Source: Acidipropionibacterium timonense (GTDB lineage Bacteria > Actinomycetota > Actinomycetes > Propionibacteriales > Propionibacteriaceae). From it: DNA of 63,628 nucleotides. Positions 8,494 to 17,345 of this stretch are shown here, in pieces. The stretch lies in the NCBI RefSeq assembly GCF_900605005.1, contig NZ_LR027558.1, forward strand, positions 1,592,505 to 1,656,132. The letters run 5' to 3'. The translations under genes and the position numbers were made by a program. Every line of letters starts with the position of its first letter. Within the stretch, counting starts at the first letter, position 1. A model generated the notes under the pieces. That model ran no database searches. It was not told the DNA's origin and saw only the letters and a list, made by a program, of their open reading frames with translations.

Positions 8494-9264
8494 ATGCTGT
8501 CGATCTGCCTTCGTCTGGCGTGCGAGCTCAACGCGCTGTCGTCGGGCCTGACGACCCCGGCGCACGCCGAGCAGGCCCTTCTCCGGCTCGTGCCGGCGCA
8601 CCACGTCGCCGATCCGGACGAGCTGTTGGGGATGCCCGAGCACGATCCCGTCGCGTCGGTGCCGGTGCGGATGGCCCTGTCGCGCATCGGCGCGGGATCC
8701 CCGTGCCCGACGCCGTCGGGCCCATCACCGACCGAACCGACGCGCTGGGCCCTCCTCCTACCGGGCCCGGGCCGTCCGGCTGGCCTGCGCGGACCGGCGG
8801 AGGTCACCGCGGCGGCCATGGACGCCGGCGTCGTCGTCACCTGTCACGAGTCACCCCGCGACGATCTGCTCGGGCTCACGTGGATCGGCGACCTCGTGGG
8901 CCAGGGAGTCCACTGGCGCCTGCTCCGGGCGCGACGCCCCCTTCCGCCGCCGACACCGGCAGAGGCCTCCGGGCAGCTGCGCGCGGCGATGATCCACGCC
9001 CGCGAGGTGCTCACCGACCTCGACGACGTCGCCGGGAACCGCCCCGACGTCGTCGCCCCCACCCTCGGCCGGGGCCACGTCAAGGGCGACCAGAGCCTGC
9101 TCGACCTGGCGTGGACCGTCCTGCACGCCTGTGACGCCGGACTCGCGTCGAACCACGAGATCCTCACCGCCCATGGAACCGGGACCCGGGAGCGAGCCCT
9201 GCGGGACCTGCGGCAGGTCGCCGCCGAGGCCCTCACCGCGGCGGTGTCCTGGCCGGGACGCTGA
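8494..9264 (+). CDS. Conserved-looking protein of unknown function
   Basis: A 256-residue soluble protein that I do not assign to a named family. It has no signal peptide or membrane helix. Its middle has two Pro-rich stretches (about 70-95 and 150-160) and the C-terminal half is helical with DQSLLDLAWTVLHACDAGLASNHE. Coding is supported by consistent actinobacterial codon bias, a start close to a divergent promoter, and its fit between flanking genes. No catalytic motif is recognised. Confidence 0.65.
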   Translation: MLSICLRLACELNALSSGLTTPAHAEQALLRLVPAHHVADPDELLGMPEHDPVASVPVRMALSRIGAGSPCPTPSGPSPTEPTRWALLLPGPGRPAGLRGPAEVTAAAMDAGVVVTCHESPRDDLLGLTWIGDLVGQGVHWRLLRARRPLPPPTPAEASGQLRAAMIHAREVLTDLDDVAGNRPDVVAPTLGRGHVKGDQSLLDLAWTVLHACDAGLASNHEILTAHGTGTRERALRDLRQVAAEALTAAVSWPGR

Positions 9265-9307
9265 GACGCGGCGTCCCGGCACCCGGGCACGACCCGGCCA
9301 GGGCCGC

Positions 9308-10081
9308 TCAGGCGCCGGTCGAGTGCAGGCCTCCGTCGACGTGGATCATCTCGCCGGTGGTGGCGGGGAACCAGTCCGACAGCAGGGCGACGATGGCCTT
9401 GCCGGCCGCCGTCGTGTCGCTGGAGTCCCAACCCAGGGGAGCCCGCTCACCCCAGACGTCGTTGAGCCCGGCCGCCCCGGGGATGGCCTTCTTGGCGAGG
9501 GTCTCCAGCGGCCCGGCCGAGACGAGGTTGCAGCGCACGCCGTCCTTGCCGAGGTACCGGGCCAGATATCGATTGGCCGACTCGAGTCCGGCCTTGGCCA
9601 CGCCCATCCAGTCGTAGAAGGGCCAACTCACGGTGGCGTCGAAGGTGAGGCCGACGACCGAGGCGTCGGGGCCGAGGACCGGCTGGACGGCCTTGGCCAG
9701 CGACACGTAGGAGTACGTCGAGGTGTGCAGGGCGATGTCGACGTCCTCCCAGGCCGTCTCGAGGAAGGCCCCGCCGAGGGCGCGCTCCGGGTTGGCGTAG
9801 GCGATGGCGTGGACGAGCCCGTCGAGCCGCTCGACGCCCAACTCGGCCAGGGTCCGCGGGAGCGCAGCGAGCTGCTCGGCATCGGTGGCGTCGAGTTCGA
9901 TGACGTCGGGCACCGGGTCGAGCTTGCGGACGGCGCGCCGGGTGACCCCGACGGCCCTCGGGATGTTCGACACGATGACCCGGGCTCCCTCGGCCTGGGC
10001 GATCTGGGCGGCGCTGTAGGCGATCGAGGTGTGCATCGTCACGCCGGTGACGAGGATGGTGCGGCCTTCGAGAAGTCCCAT
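9308..10081 (-). CDS. fabI: Enoyl-[acyl-carrier-protein] reductase (NADH), InhA type
   Basis: Catalyses the last reduction of each fatty-acid elongation cycle. The 257-residue Rossmann protein has the FabI-type N-terminus ILVTGVTMHTSIAYSAAQ, and the catalytic region FYDWMGVAKAGLES with Tyr and Lys spaced as in InhA. SAGPLETLAKKAI and MIHVDGGLHSTGA follow as in the family. It is the natural target class of isoniazid and triclosan, though drug response cannot be read here. It lies 33 bp downstream of fabG with an AGAAAGGA ribosome site, the mabA-inhA arrangement. Confidence 0.93.
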   Translation of the reverse strand: MGLLEGRTILVTGVTMHTSIAYSAAQIAQAEGARVIVSNIPRAVGVTRRAVRKLDPVPDVIELDATDAEQLAALPRTLAELGVERLDGLVHAIAYANPERALGGAFLETAWEDVDIALHTSTYSYVSLAKAVQPVLGPDASVVGLTFDATVSWPFYDWMGVAKAGLESANRYLARYLGKDGVRCNLVSAGPLETLAKKAIPGAAGLNDVWGERAPLGWDSSDTTAAGKAIVALLSDWFPATTGEMIHVDGGLHSTGA

Positions 10082-10114
10082 GATCAGGTCCTTTCTGGTG
10101 GGAGGTGTGGCGGA

Positions 10115-10840
10115 TCAGTGGCCCATGCCGAGGCCGCCGTCGACCGGCAGCACGGCTCCGTTGACGTATCCGGCCCCGTCACTGACGAGGAAGCGGACGG
10201 CGGCGACGACGTCGTCCACCTCACCGAGCCGGTGTGTCGGGATCCGCCCCAGGTAGTCCGCGACGGTCGCTTCGGGCAGCTCGGCCGTCATGTCGGTGCG
10301 GATGAACCCGGGCGCGACGACGTTGGCGGTGATGCCGCGCGACCCGAGTTCACGGGCCACCGACCGCACCAGGCCGACGAGACCGGCCTTGGAGGACGCG
10401 TAGTTGACCTGCCCGGGGGAACCGAGCAGGCCGACGACCGAGGAGATCGCGACGATGCGGCCGAACCTCGCCCTCGTCATGGCGCGGGCGGCCCGACGCA
10501 CGACCCGATAGGTGCCGGTGAGGTTGGTGTCGACGACCTCGGTGAAATCGCTCTCGGCCATGCGGGCCAACAGGCCGTCCCGGGTGACACCGGCGTTGGC
10601 GACGAGCACCTCGACCGGCCCGAGGGCCTTCTCGACCTGCCCGAAGGCGGCGTCCACCGATGCCTCGTCGGTGACGTCGCAGGTCACGGGCAGGACGCCG
10701 TCGGGCGCTCCGCCGGACCGGCTCGTCGCGGCGACGCGGTAGCCGGCGTCGGCCAGGGAGGCGGCGATGGCGGCGCCGATCCCGCGCGATCCACCGGTGA
10801 CGAGGGCGACCCGACCGGGCGCAGAAGTCTGTTCGCTCAT
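10115..10840 (-). CDS. fabG: 3-oxoacyl-[acyl-carrier-protein] reductase
   Basis: NADPH-dependent short-chain reductase of fatty-acid elongation, 241 residues from the ATG at 10840. It has the cofactor motif TGGSRGIG, the NAG motif LVANAG, and the catalytic Ser-Tyr-Lys set in ISSVVGLLG and [10 protein letters not shown]. The C-terminal VDGGLGMGH matches FabG/MabA. It is upstream of and probably cotranscribed with fabI. Its start faces the DUF3099 gene across about 80 bp. Confidence 0.92.
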   Translation of the reverse strand: MSEQTSAPGRVALVTGGSRGIGAAIAASLADAGYRVAATSRSGGAPDGVLPVTCDVTDEASVDAAFGQVEKALGPVEVLVANAGVTRDGLLARMAESDFTEVVDTNLTGTYRVVRRAARAMTRARFGRIVAISSVVGLLGSPGQVNYASSKAGLVGLVRSVARELGSRGITANVVAPGFIRTDMTAELPEATVADYLGRIPTHRLGEVDDVVAAVRFLVSDGAGYVNGAVLPVDGGLGMGH

Positions 10841-10919
10841 GTCGAAGAACCTATCGCGAGCCGAGGACAGTTCGCCGGGCCCGACCCGCAGCCGGCCCGA
10901 TCGTCCTAGGGTTGGCCCC

Positions 10920-11399
10920 ATGACCGTCGTGGGAGGCCGAACCCGGGAGGTGGCTCCCGTACGGCGTCGCAGGGCCTCCACGCACGTCATCACCCAGGCC
11001 CGGTTGTCGGCCTCCGAGGACCTCGAACGGCGTCAACGGCGCTACCTGTGGTCGATGGCGATCCGCACCGTGTGCTTCATCCTCCTCATCGTCGTGCCGA
11101 GCCCGTGGCGATGGCTCTTCATTCCCGGGGCGGCCGTGCTGCCCGCCATCGCGGTCGTCCTCGGCAACGCCGCCGACCGACGGAGCACCCGGGCGGTTCC
11201 CGATCCGCCGACCTCCGCCGGGGCGCTCGGCCCGGCCCTCACCGTCCCCGGGGAGGTGCTGACCGCGGAGTCGACGGGCGAGTCGACCCCCGACGGGCAG
11301 GCGCCCGGCACGGAGGCTCCCGACGCACCGTCGCGCGGCGCTGCCGCCGCCGGTGTGGGAGTCGCTGCTCGCCCCGCCGGACCGGCCCCTTCGCGCTGA
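10920..11399 (+). CDS. DUF3099 family membrane protein
   Basis: A 159-residue protein with an Arg-rich cytosolic N-terminus, [23 protein letters not shown], and two close hydrophobic helices (about 46-62 and 64-83), then a long low-complexity Pro/Ala/Gly tail. This pattern matches DUF3099, an actinobacterial family of unknown function commonly found beside fabG-fabI and SURF1. The tail is of low complexity and may vary between strains. It is followed by the SURF1 gene on the same strand after 18 bp. Confidence 0.75.
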   Translation: MTVVGGRTREVAPVRRRRASTHVITQARLSASEDLERRQRRYLWSMAIRTVCFILLIVVPSPWRWLFIPGAAVLPAIAVVLGNAADRRSTRAVPDPPTSAGALGPALTVPGEVLTAESTGESTPDGQAPGTEAPDAPSRGAAAAGVGVAARPAGPAPSR

Positions 11400-11417
11400 C
11401 GAGCTAGGCTCACCCGG

Positions 11418-12191
11418 GTGAGGAAGCTGTGGGTGCGATGGCTGGCACTGATCGGGCTGACCGCCGTCCTCGCCGCCGTCATGATCCGGCTCGGCGAGTG
11501 GCAGGTGCACCGCCTGGAGGGACGCCGGGCGGCCAACGCCATCATCCGGACCAACCGGTCGGCCGCCCCGGTCGACTGGTCGACGCTGTTCGGCGGCTCC
11601 ATCACCTCGGCCCAGCAGTGGCGTCCGGTGACGGCCACCGGCACCTTCGACGCGACCAAGCAGATCCAGGTGCGCTACCGCTCGGTGGGCAGCACCGACG
11701 GCTCGGAGATCGTCACCGTGCTCCACACGACGAGCGGGCGTGACGTCCTCGTCGACCGCGGCCTGCTCCCCCGTTCCGCGTCCTCCGGCGACGACCAGAC
11801 GATCCCGGCGCCGCCGTCCGGCACGGTGACGGTCACCGGGTACGTCCGCGGTGACGAGAACGGCAAGCCGACGGCCGTCGTCCCGGTCGACGGGAAGGCC
11901 CGTCTCATCAACTCGGCGGCCATCGCCAAGGCCCTCGACGTGTCCCTGCCCTCCGGCTACATCGCCCTCACCTCGGTGACGCCGTCACAGAGCGGCGGGC
12001 TGGTACCGGTCCCCTACCCGGAGCTGGACGAGGGCCCGCACCTGTCGTACGCGATCCAGTGGTTCTGCTTCACCGTCATCGCCGTCGCCGGGGTCGTCAT
12101 CCTCATCCGCGCAGACCTGCGCGACCGCCACAAGATCGCCCAGCGGGCCGCCAGACGCCGCGATTCGGCCGCCCACACCGCCGACCGATGA
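11418..12191 (+). CDS. SURF1 family cytochrome oxidase biogenesis protein
   Basis: A 257-residue protein with the SURF1 layout: one N-terminal helix (about 8-24), a periplasm-facing domain starting with LGEWQVHRLEGRR, and a C-terminal helix (WFCFTVIAVAGVVILI). VLVDRGLLPR is the family's conserved central motif. SURF1 assists insertion of heme A into cytochrome c oxidase. This fits with the heme O and heme A synthase genes at 36-38 kb. The GTG start at 11418 is chosen because the first helix follows directly. It overlaps the next gene by 4 bp. Confidence 0.85.
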   Translation: MRKLWVRWLALIGLTAVLAAVMIRLGEWQVHRLEGRRAANAIIRTNRSAAPVDWSTLFGGSITSAQQWRPVTATGTFDATKQIQVRYRSVGSTDGSEIVTVLHTTSGRDVLVDRGLLPRSASSGDDQTIPAPPSGTVTVTGYVRGDENGKPTAVVPVDGKARLINSAAIAKALDVSLPSGYIALTSVTPSQSGGLVPVPYPELDEGPHLSYAIQWFCFTVIAVAGVVILIRADLRDRHKIAQRAARRRDSAAHTADR

Positions 12192-13036
12192 GCGTACGCA
12201 CCGACCGTCTGGAGCCGGTCCTCGACTGGCTGGCCTGCCCGGCCTGCCAGCGACGTGGACGCGAGGAGGCACTCTCCCTCGACGGGAGTTCGGTGGTGTG
12301 CCGTCAGGGCCATCGGATCGACGTCGCCCGCGACGGCCACCTCACCCTCATCAGCACCCCGGCCGGGGCCAACGCCGATTCCTCGGCGATGCTCGAGGCC
12401 CGCTCCCGGGTGCTGGCCGCCGGCCTGCTCGACGGCGTCGACGAGGTGCTCACGCGGCGTACCGCCCACGCCACACGGATCCTCGAGGCCGGGGCCGGAA
12501 CCGGCCACCACCTGGCGGCCGTCCTGTCGGCCCACGACGCGGCGTCGCACCCCGCGCACGGCCTGGCCACCGACATCTCCCCGGCGGCGGTGCGCAGGGC
12601 CGCCCGGGCCCATGAGCGGATGGCCGCCGTCGTCGCCGACACATGGCAACGGCTTCCGGTGCGCTCACACAGGGTGGACGCCGTCCTGTGCGTCTTCGCT
12701 CCCCGCAACCGTGACGAATTCGCCCGAGTCCTCGTCGAGGGAGGTCACCTCGTCGTGGCCACCCCGCTGCCCGACCACCTCGTCGAACTGCGTGAGGCCA
12801 CGGGCATGATCGGTATCCAGCCCGACAAGCAGTCGAACCTGTTGGCCTCGATGGTCGGCCCCTTCGAGCCGGTGTCTCGCGACGCCGTGCGGGACCGGGT
12901 CCGCCTCGGCCCGGATCTGGCGGCCGACGTCGTCGCCATGGGACCGAGCGCCCACCATGACACGCGGGTGGCCGACGGTCTGGAGGTCACCGTGGCCGTC
13001 GAGGTGACGACCTTCACCCGACGCCCGTCCGCCTGA
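12188..13036 (+). CDS. rlmA: RlmA-type 23S rRNA guanine-N1 methyltransferase
   Basis: The 282-residue protein begins with a zinc-binding domain (CPAC at 17-20, then C..GH around 38-42) and continues with a Rossmann SAM-dependent methyltransferase whose motif I is ILEAGAGTGHHL. This domain order is typical of RlmA(I)/RlmA(II), which methylate G745 or G748 of 23S rRNA; the latter type gives tylosin resistance in producers. The exact position cannot be told. The ATG overlaps the SURF1 stop (ATGA), implying translational coupling. Confidence 0.82.
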   Translation: MSVRTDRLEPVLDWLACPACQRRGREEALSLDGSSVVCRQGHRIDVARDGHLTLISTPAGANADSSAMLEARSRVLAAGLLDGVDEVLTRRTAHATRILEAGAGTGHHLAAVLSAHDAASHPAHGLATDISPAAVRRAARAHERMAAVVADTWQRLPVRSHRVDAVLCVFAPRNRDEFARVLVEGGHLVVATPLPDHLVELREATGMIGIQPDKQSNLLASMVGPFEPVSRDAVRDRVRLGPDLAADVVAMGPSAHHDTRVADGLEVTVAVEVTTFTRRPSA

Positions 13037-13040
13037 GCCG

Positions 13041-13121
13041 ACCTGCCGGGGGCGCTCAGCCGCGCGGAACCTGCCGGGGGCGCTCAGCCGCGCGGAACCT
13101 GCCGGGGGCGCTCAGCCGCGC
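13041..13121. repeat. 28-bp tandem repeats derived from the tail of the HTH protein gene
   Basis: Perfect 28-bp copies lie at 13041-13068 and 13069-13096, with 25 bp of a third at 13097-13121. The third includes the minus-strand stop codon (13112-13114) of the adjacent gene. Each unit keeps the stop codon context. The repeats fill a convergent junction. Confidence 0.92.
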
Positions 13122-13645
13122 CGGGCCTCCTCGAGTGCCGCCTGGGCCTGCTCGAGCATCCGCTGGGCAGCAACAGCCTTGTCGGCACGCTTGTCCGCCT
13201 TGCGACGGGCCGCCTTGCGCTTGGCCTTGGATGCGCCCTGGTCACGGAGCTTGCGCACCTTGCGCTTGGCCTTCGTGGCCTTGCGCGTCGACCTGGCCGC
13301 CTCCTGCCGGGCCACCTCGACGGCCTCCTGGAGGCTGCTCATCGCCGCCGGATCCGACGCCGCGAGCGCTCGGCGCTCCCGGGACTCGGCCTCGTCGGCA
13401 GCTCGGACCGCCGCCTCCGCGACCTCCTCGCGCAGCGCCCTGGTGCGCGGGGACGCCGGATCGGCCCCGCCTCGCGACCGGAATTCGACGCCGGCCTCCC
13501 GCAACAGCTTCTGGACCAGCCCGTAGGACCGGCCGGTCTCCTGGGCCAGGGACCTGATCGACGCCCCGTCCTGGTACCGGACGGCGAGGTCGTCGGCGAC
13601 GTCACGGCGCTCCTGGCCGACGAGTCGGGGTGCGCGAGCGGCCAT
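13112..13645 (-). CDS. Helix-turn-helix protein with Lys/Arg-rich coiled-coil tail
   Basis: A 177-residue protein. Residues about 10-60 form an HTH of the actinobacterial type with VRYQDGASIRSLAQETGRSYGLVQKLLREAGV, followed by an FRSRGG motif. The rest (about 75-177) is Ala/Glu/Arg then Lys/Arg-rich helix, probably coiled coil, which may bind nucleic acid. The ATG at 13645 has an AGGAGG site 7 nt upstream, so the ATG at 13675 is rejected. Function is unknown; a DNA-binding role is inferred from the HTH. Confidence 0.7.
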   Translation of the reverse strand: MAARAPRLVGQERRDVADDLAVRYQDGASIRSLAQETGRSYGLVQKLLREAGVEFRSRGGADPASPRTRALREEVAEAAVRAADEAESRERRALAASDPAAMSSLQEAVEVARQEAARSTRKATKAKRKVRKLRDQGASKAKRKAARRKADKRADKAVAAQRMLEQAQAALEEARRG

Positions 13646-13735
13646 GGAACCTCCTGGGATGCGGGTGGGCCTCATCGTACGGCACGGGCAGCCGTGACGC
13701 GGGCCCAGCGGGGACCGTCGTCCCCGGCCGACGGG

Positions 13736-15334
13736 TCAGGCCAGGGAGATGAGCTCGGCGTAGTCGGGACTCCACAGGTCCTCGGTGCCGTCGGGCAGCA
13801 ACAGCACCCGATCAGGCTCCAGGGCGTGGACGGCACCCTCGTCGTGGGTCACCAGGACGATCGCCCCACCGAAGTTCGAGATGGCCCGGAGCACCTGCTC
13901 CCGGCTGGCCGGGTCGAGGTTGTTCGTCGGCTCGTCAAGGAGCAGGACGTTCGCCGAGGAGACGACGAGGGTCGCCAGGGCCACCCGGGTCTTCTCACCA
14001 CCCGAGAGCACCCGGACCGGCTTGTCGACGTCGTCCCTGGTGAAGAGGAAGGAGCCGAGGATCTTGCGCATCTGGGTCTCGTTGAGGTCCTGGGCGGCAC
14101 TCGCCATGTTCTCGAGAATGGTGCGGTCCATGTCGAGCATGTCGTGCTCCTGGGCGAAGTAGCCGATCCGCAGCCCGTGACCGGCGACGACCTCGCCGGT
14201 GTCCGGTTGCTCGACCCCGGCCAGGATGCGCAGGAGGGTCGTCTTGCCGGCGCCGTTGAGCCCCAGGACGACGACCTGGGATCCACGGTCGATGGCCAGG
14301 TCGACCCCGGTGAAGACCTCGAGGGAGCCATAGGTCTTGGTGAGGTTGCGCGCCATGAGCGGGGTCCGACCGCACGGAGCGGGGTCGGGGAAACGGATCG
14401 CGGCGACCTTGTCGGCGGCCCGCTCCCCCTCCACCGAGGCCAGCAGCCGTTCGGCCCGCCGGGCCATGTTCTGGGCGGCGACGGCCTTGGTCGCCTTGGC
14501 GTGGAGCTTGTCGGCCTGGGCCTGGAGAGCTGCGGCCTTGCGCTCGGCGTTGATCCGCTCCTTGTGCCGACGCTTCTCGTCGGCGGCCCGCTGCTCGAGA
14601 TAGAGCTTCCAGCCCATCGAGTAGATGTCGAGAGTGGCGCGGTTGGCGTCGAGATGGAAGACCTTGTTGACGGTGGCCTCGACGAGTTCGGTGTTGTGGC
14701 TGATCATGAGGACGCCGCCCGAGTACGACTGGAGGAAGTTCCGCAGCCACACGATGGAGTCGGCGTCGAGATGGTTGGTCGGCTCGTCGAGGAGCAGCGT
14801 GTCGGCTCCGGAGAAGAGGATGCGCGCCAACTCGACCCGTCGGCGCTGCCCACCCGAGAGGTTCTTGAGCGGCTGTCCGAGCACCCGGTCGGGCAGGGCC
14901 AGGTTGGACGCGATCCGGGCGGCCTCGGCCTCGGCGCCGTATCCCCCGGCGGCGACGAGCCGGTCCTCGGCCCGGGCGTACTTGGCCATCGCCTGCTCAC
15001 GCTCGGCGTCGGTGCCGTGGGCCATGGCGTGCTCGAGGGAGCGCATCTTCTCGAGCATGTGGTCCAGCCCCCGCGCCGAGAGGATCCGGTCGCGCGAGAT
15101 CGTCTCCATGTCGGGATCACGAGGGTCCTGGGGCAGGTAGCCCAGGGTCCCGGTGCGTCGGACGCTGCCGGCGGCGGGCAACCCCTCACCGGCCAGGATG
15201 CGGGTGAGGGTCGTCTTGCCGGCGCCGTTGCGGCCGACCAGGCCGATCTTGTCCCCCGCCGTCACCTGGAAACTCACCGGGTTGAGCAGGAGCCTGGCCC
15301 CGACCCTGACCTCCACATCCTTGACCTGCAGCAC
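13736..15334 (-). CDS. ABC-F family ATPase
   Basis: A 532-residue protein with two ABC cassettes and no membrane segments. Cassette 1 has GRNGAGKT and LSGGQRRRVELAR, and cassette 2 has GLNGAGKT and LSGGEKTRVALA, with LLLDEPTNHLD and LLLDEPTNNLD Walker B motifs. Between them is a charged linker rich in Lys/Ala (about 235-310), the part of ABC-F proteins that reaches into the ribosome. Such proteins act in translation or in antibiotic target protection. The subtype is not clear. The GTG at 15334 opens with LQVKDVEV. A longer in-frame extension upstream reads as out-of-frame GC-rich noise. Confidence 0.88.
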   Translation of the reverse strand: MLQVKDVEVRVGARLLLNPVSFQVTAGDKIGLVGRNGAGKTTLTRILAGEGLPAAGSVRRTGTLGYLPQDPRDPDMETISRDRILSARGLDHMLEKMRSLEHAMAHGTDAEREQAMAKYARAEDRLVAAGGYGAEAEAARIASNLALPDRVLGQPLKNLSGGQRRRVELARILFSGADTLLLDEPTNHLDADSIVWLRNFLQSYSGGVLMISHNTELVEATVNKVFHLDANRATLDIYSMGWKLYLEQRAADEKRRHKERINAERKAAALQAQADKLHAKATKAVAAQNMARRAERLLASVEGERAADKVAAIRFPDPAPCGRTPLMARNLTKTYGSLEVFTGVDLAIDRGSQVVVLGLNGAGKTTLLRILAGVEQPDTGEVVAGHGLRIGYFAQEHDMLDMDRTILENMASAAQDLNETQMRKILGSFLFTRDDVDKPVRVLSGGEKTRVALATLVVSSANVLLLDEPTNNLDPASREQVLRAISNFGGAIVLVTHDEGAVHALEPDRVLLLPDGTEDLWSPDYAELISLA

Positions 15335-15497
15335 CGGACAATCCTGCCCCGCGTCGGTGCCGGTCCCCAAACCGCGCGTCCCCACGGCCACCATGGACGA
15401 CGTCGTACCGCTGTCGACGAACAGCCGGCACGAGCTGCCCCGGGCCTCTACCATGGGTCCGCACGGCCCGTGAGGGGCCCGACGGGGAGCCGCCACC

Positions 15498-16382
15498 ATG
15501 GACTTCAAGGACGACGCGCAGATCGACCAGGACGCCATCGATTCGAGTGCCTCCAGAGGCGGAGGAGGAGGCGGGCGGATCGCCATCGGCGGTGGCGCCG
15601 GCGTCATCGTCCTCATCATCGCCCTGTTCCTGGGCATCGACCCGGCGAACATCCTCGGTTCGGACACCGGTGAGACGGGGACGGGCACCTCGTCCGTCGC
15701 GTCGACGACCTCGTGCCGGACCGGGGCCGACGTCAGGAAGGACCCGAACTGTCGGTGGGCGGCGTACGCGACGAGCATCAACCAGTACTGGGCCACCCAG
15801 ATCGACGGCTACACCAAGGCCCGCGTCAAGCCCTTCACCAACGCCGTCGACACCGGCTGCGGCCATGCCAGCGCCCAGATGGGCCCCTTCTACTGCTCGG
15901 CCGACAAGCTCGTCTACCTCGACACGAACTTCCTCGGCGAACTGCTGCAGCAACTCGGTACCCAGACGAGCACCGCGGCCGAGGCCTATGTCATCGCCCA
16001 CGAGTACGGACACCATGCCCAGGACCTCATCGGGACCCTGTCGAAGGCGCACTCCTCCGGCAGCCAGACCGGCGCTCACTCGGCCTCGGTGCGCCTGGAG
16101 CTCCAGGCCGACTGCTACGCCGGGGCGTACCTCAAGTGGGCCGCCGACAACCCGGACGACCTCATCGAGAACGTCACCTCCTCCGACATCGAGAAGATCG
16201 TCGCCGCCGCCAAGTCGGTCGGTGACGACCACATCCAGGAACAGCAGCAGGGGCAGGTCGACCAGGACGCCTGGACCCACGGCTCGTCCGCCATGCGGAT
16301 CTACTGGACCAAGCGCGGGTTCGCCAGCGGATCACCGAAGCAGTGCGACACCTTCTCGACGAACAACCTCGAGGGTCGCTGA
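15498..16382 (+). CDS. YpfJ-type neutral zinc metallopeptidase, membrane-anchored
   Basis: A 294-residue protein with a Gly-rich N-terminus, one membrane helix (about 30-50) and an outside zinc peptidase domain. The zinc site HEYGHH is at residues 168-173, followed by QDLIG, and ELQADCYAG downstream supplies the third ligand Glu. These features and the length match PF04228. Two Cys pairs (CRTGADVRKDPNC and CGHASAQMGPFYC) suggest disulfides. The role of the family is unknown. It stands alone, with the ABC-F gene divergent upstream. Confidence 0.85.
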   Translation: MDFKDDAQIDQDAIDSSASRGGGGGGRIAIGGGAGVIVLIIALFLGIDPANILGSDTGETGTGTSSVASTTSCRTGADVRKDPNCRWAAYATSINQYWATQIDGYTKARVKPFTNAVDTGCGHASAQMGPFYCSADKLVYLDTNFLGELLQQLGTQTSTAAEAYVIAHEYGHHAQDLIGTLSKAHSSGSQTGAHSASVRLELQADCYAGAYLKWAADNPDDLIENVTSSDIEKIVAAAKSVGDDHIQEQQQGQVDQDAWTHGSSAMRIYWTKRGFASGSPKQCDTFSTNNLEGR

Positions 16383-16394
16383 GGTCTGCGGGGG

Positions 16395-16901
16395 TCAGGG
16401 CCTGGGCGTCGGCGTGTCTGCACCCGATGCCTCCCGCACCATGGGGACGTGGTCGATCCCGGCCTCCTCGAAGTGCTGTCCGCAGGTGACGAACCCGAAC
16501 CGTCCGTACCACCGCTCGAGGTACGACTGGGCGTGGATGAGAACGGTCTTGCCCCTGCACAGGTCGAGGGCGTGCTCGACGAGGAGCGCCCCCACCCCGC
16601 GCTGACGCCAGGCCGGATCCGTGACGACGCGGCCCAGGGCGACGGTGTCGCCGTCGTCGAGGATGCGCAGGTGCCCAACGACGTCGTCTCCGCTGGCCGC
16701 CCACACCAGGACGGTCGACGGCTCGAGCTCGCGACCGTCGAGATCCTCCTCGGTGACGCCCTGCTCACCGAAGAACACCCGGCTGCGCAACCAGAGGATC
16801 CGGTACAGGGTCGTCGGGTCCATGGCACCCAGGGGCCGGCTCCGCACGACGACGGGACGCGAATCCCCCGTGGTGGGCGTGAGGGCGAAGTCTGAGGTCA
16901 T
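16395..16901 (-). CDS. GNAT acetyltransferase, ElaA-like
   Basis: The 168-residue protein has the ElaA-type N-terminus (TLYRILWLRSRVFFGEQ) and the acetyl-CoA binding segment RGVGALLVEHAL, then HAQSYLERWYGRFGFV, typical of the fold's last strands. The acceptor substrate is unknown. The ATG at 16901 is chosen because upstream codons look noncoding. It is convergent with the zinc peptidase gene, 12 bp away. Confidence 0.82.
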   Translation of the reverse strand: MTSDFALTPTTGDSRPVVVRSRPLGAMDPTTLYRILWLRSRVFFGEQGVTEEDLDGRELEPSTVLVWAASGDDVVGHLRILDDGDTVALGRVVTDPAWRQRGVGALLVEHALDLCRGKTVLIHAQSYLERWYGRFGFVTCGQHFEEAGIDHVPMVREASGADTPTPRP

Positions 16902-16985
16902 GGCGACATTGTCGCCGTCCCGAGGCGGGTGGCGGTAAGCGTCTCGCCGTGGCCGGGTGGGCACCTGGCTCCGGGAGTTGACACA

Positions 16986-17345
16986 ATGGGACCCATGGCA
17001 GCACCCCGTCACGCGGCACCGGAAGAGGACCTTGAACTCCAGGCGGTCACCCGGGCGTGGCGTCGTTACATGGCCTGGGTCATCGTCGGCCTGGCCGTCG
17101 CCGTCGTCGGGCTCATGCTCTTCGGGTATCTGTCATGGTGGAGCCTGTGCCGTCAGGTCATCGGTGTGTGCAAGCGTGGGGAACCGGGCATCTTCTGGGG
17201 AGCGACCGCCTCGGCCGCCATCCTCGGCGCCATCATCGGAATCCTCTGCCAGGTGTGGGTCGAACGCCGGACGAGCGCGATCATCGCCGCCGGCGCCGCC
17301 GGGGTCATCCTCGCGGCCGGGGTGATCTTCTGGTTCGTCGTGTGA
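16986..17345 (+). CDS. Small three-helix membrane protein of unknown function
   Basis: A 119-residue protein with helices at about 30-50, 70-92 and 96-118 by hydrophobicity. The segment between helices 1 and 2 holds a Cys pair (SLCRQVIGVCKRG). The start may be the ATG at 16986 or 16995, three codons apart. No family is recognised. The ordinary codon bias, hydrophobic pattern and position at the end of the core block support coding. Confidence 0.6.
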   Translation: MGPMAAPRHAAPEEDLELQAVTRAWRRYMAWVIVGLAVAVVGLMLFGYLSWWSLCRQVIGVCKRGEPGIFWGATASAAILGAIIGILCQVWVERRTSAIIAAGAAGVILAAGVIFWFVV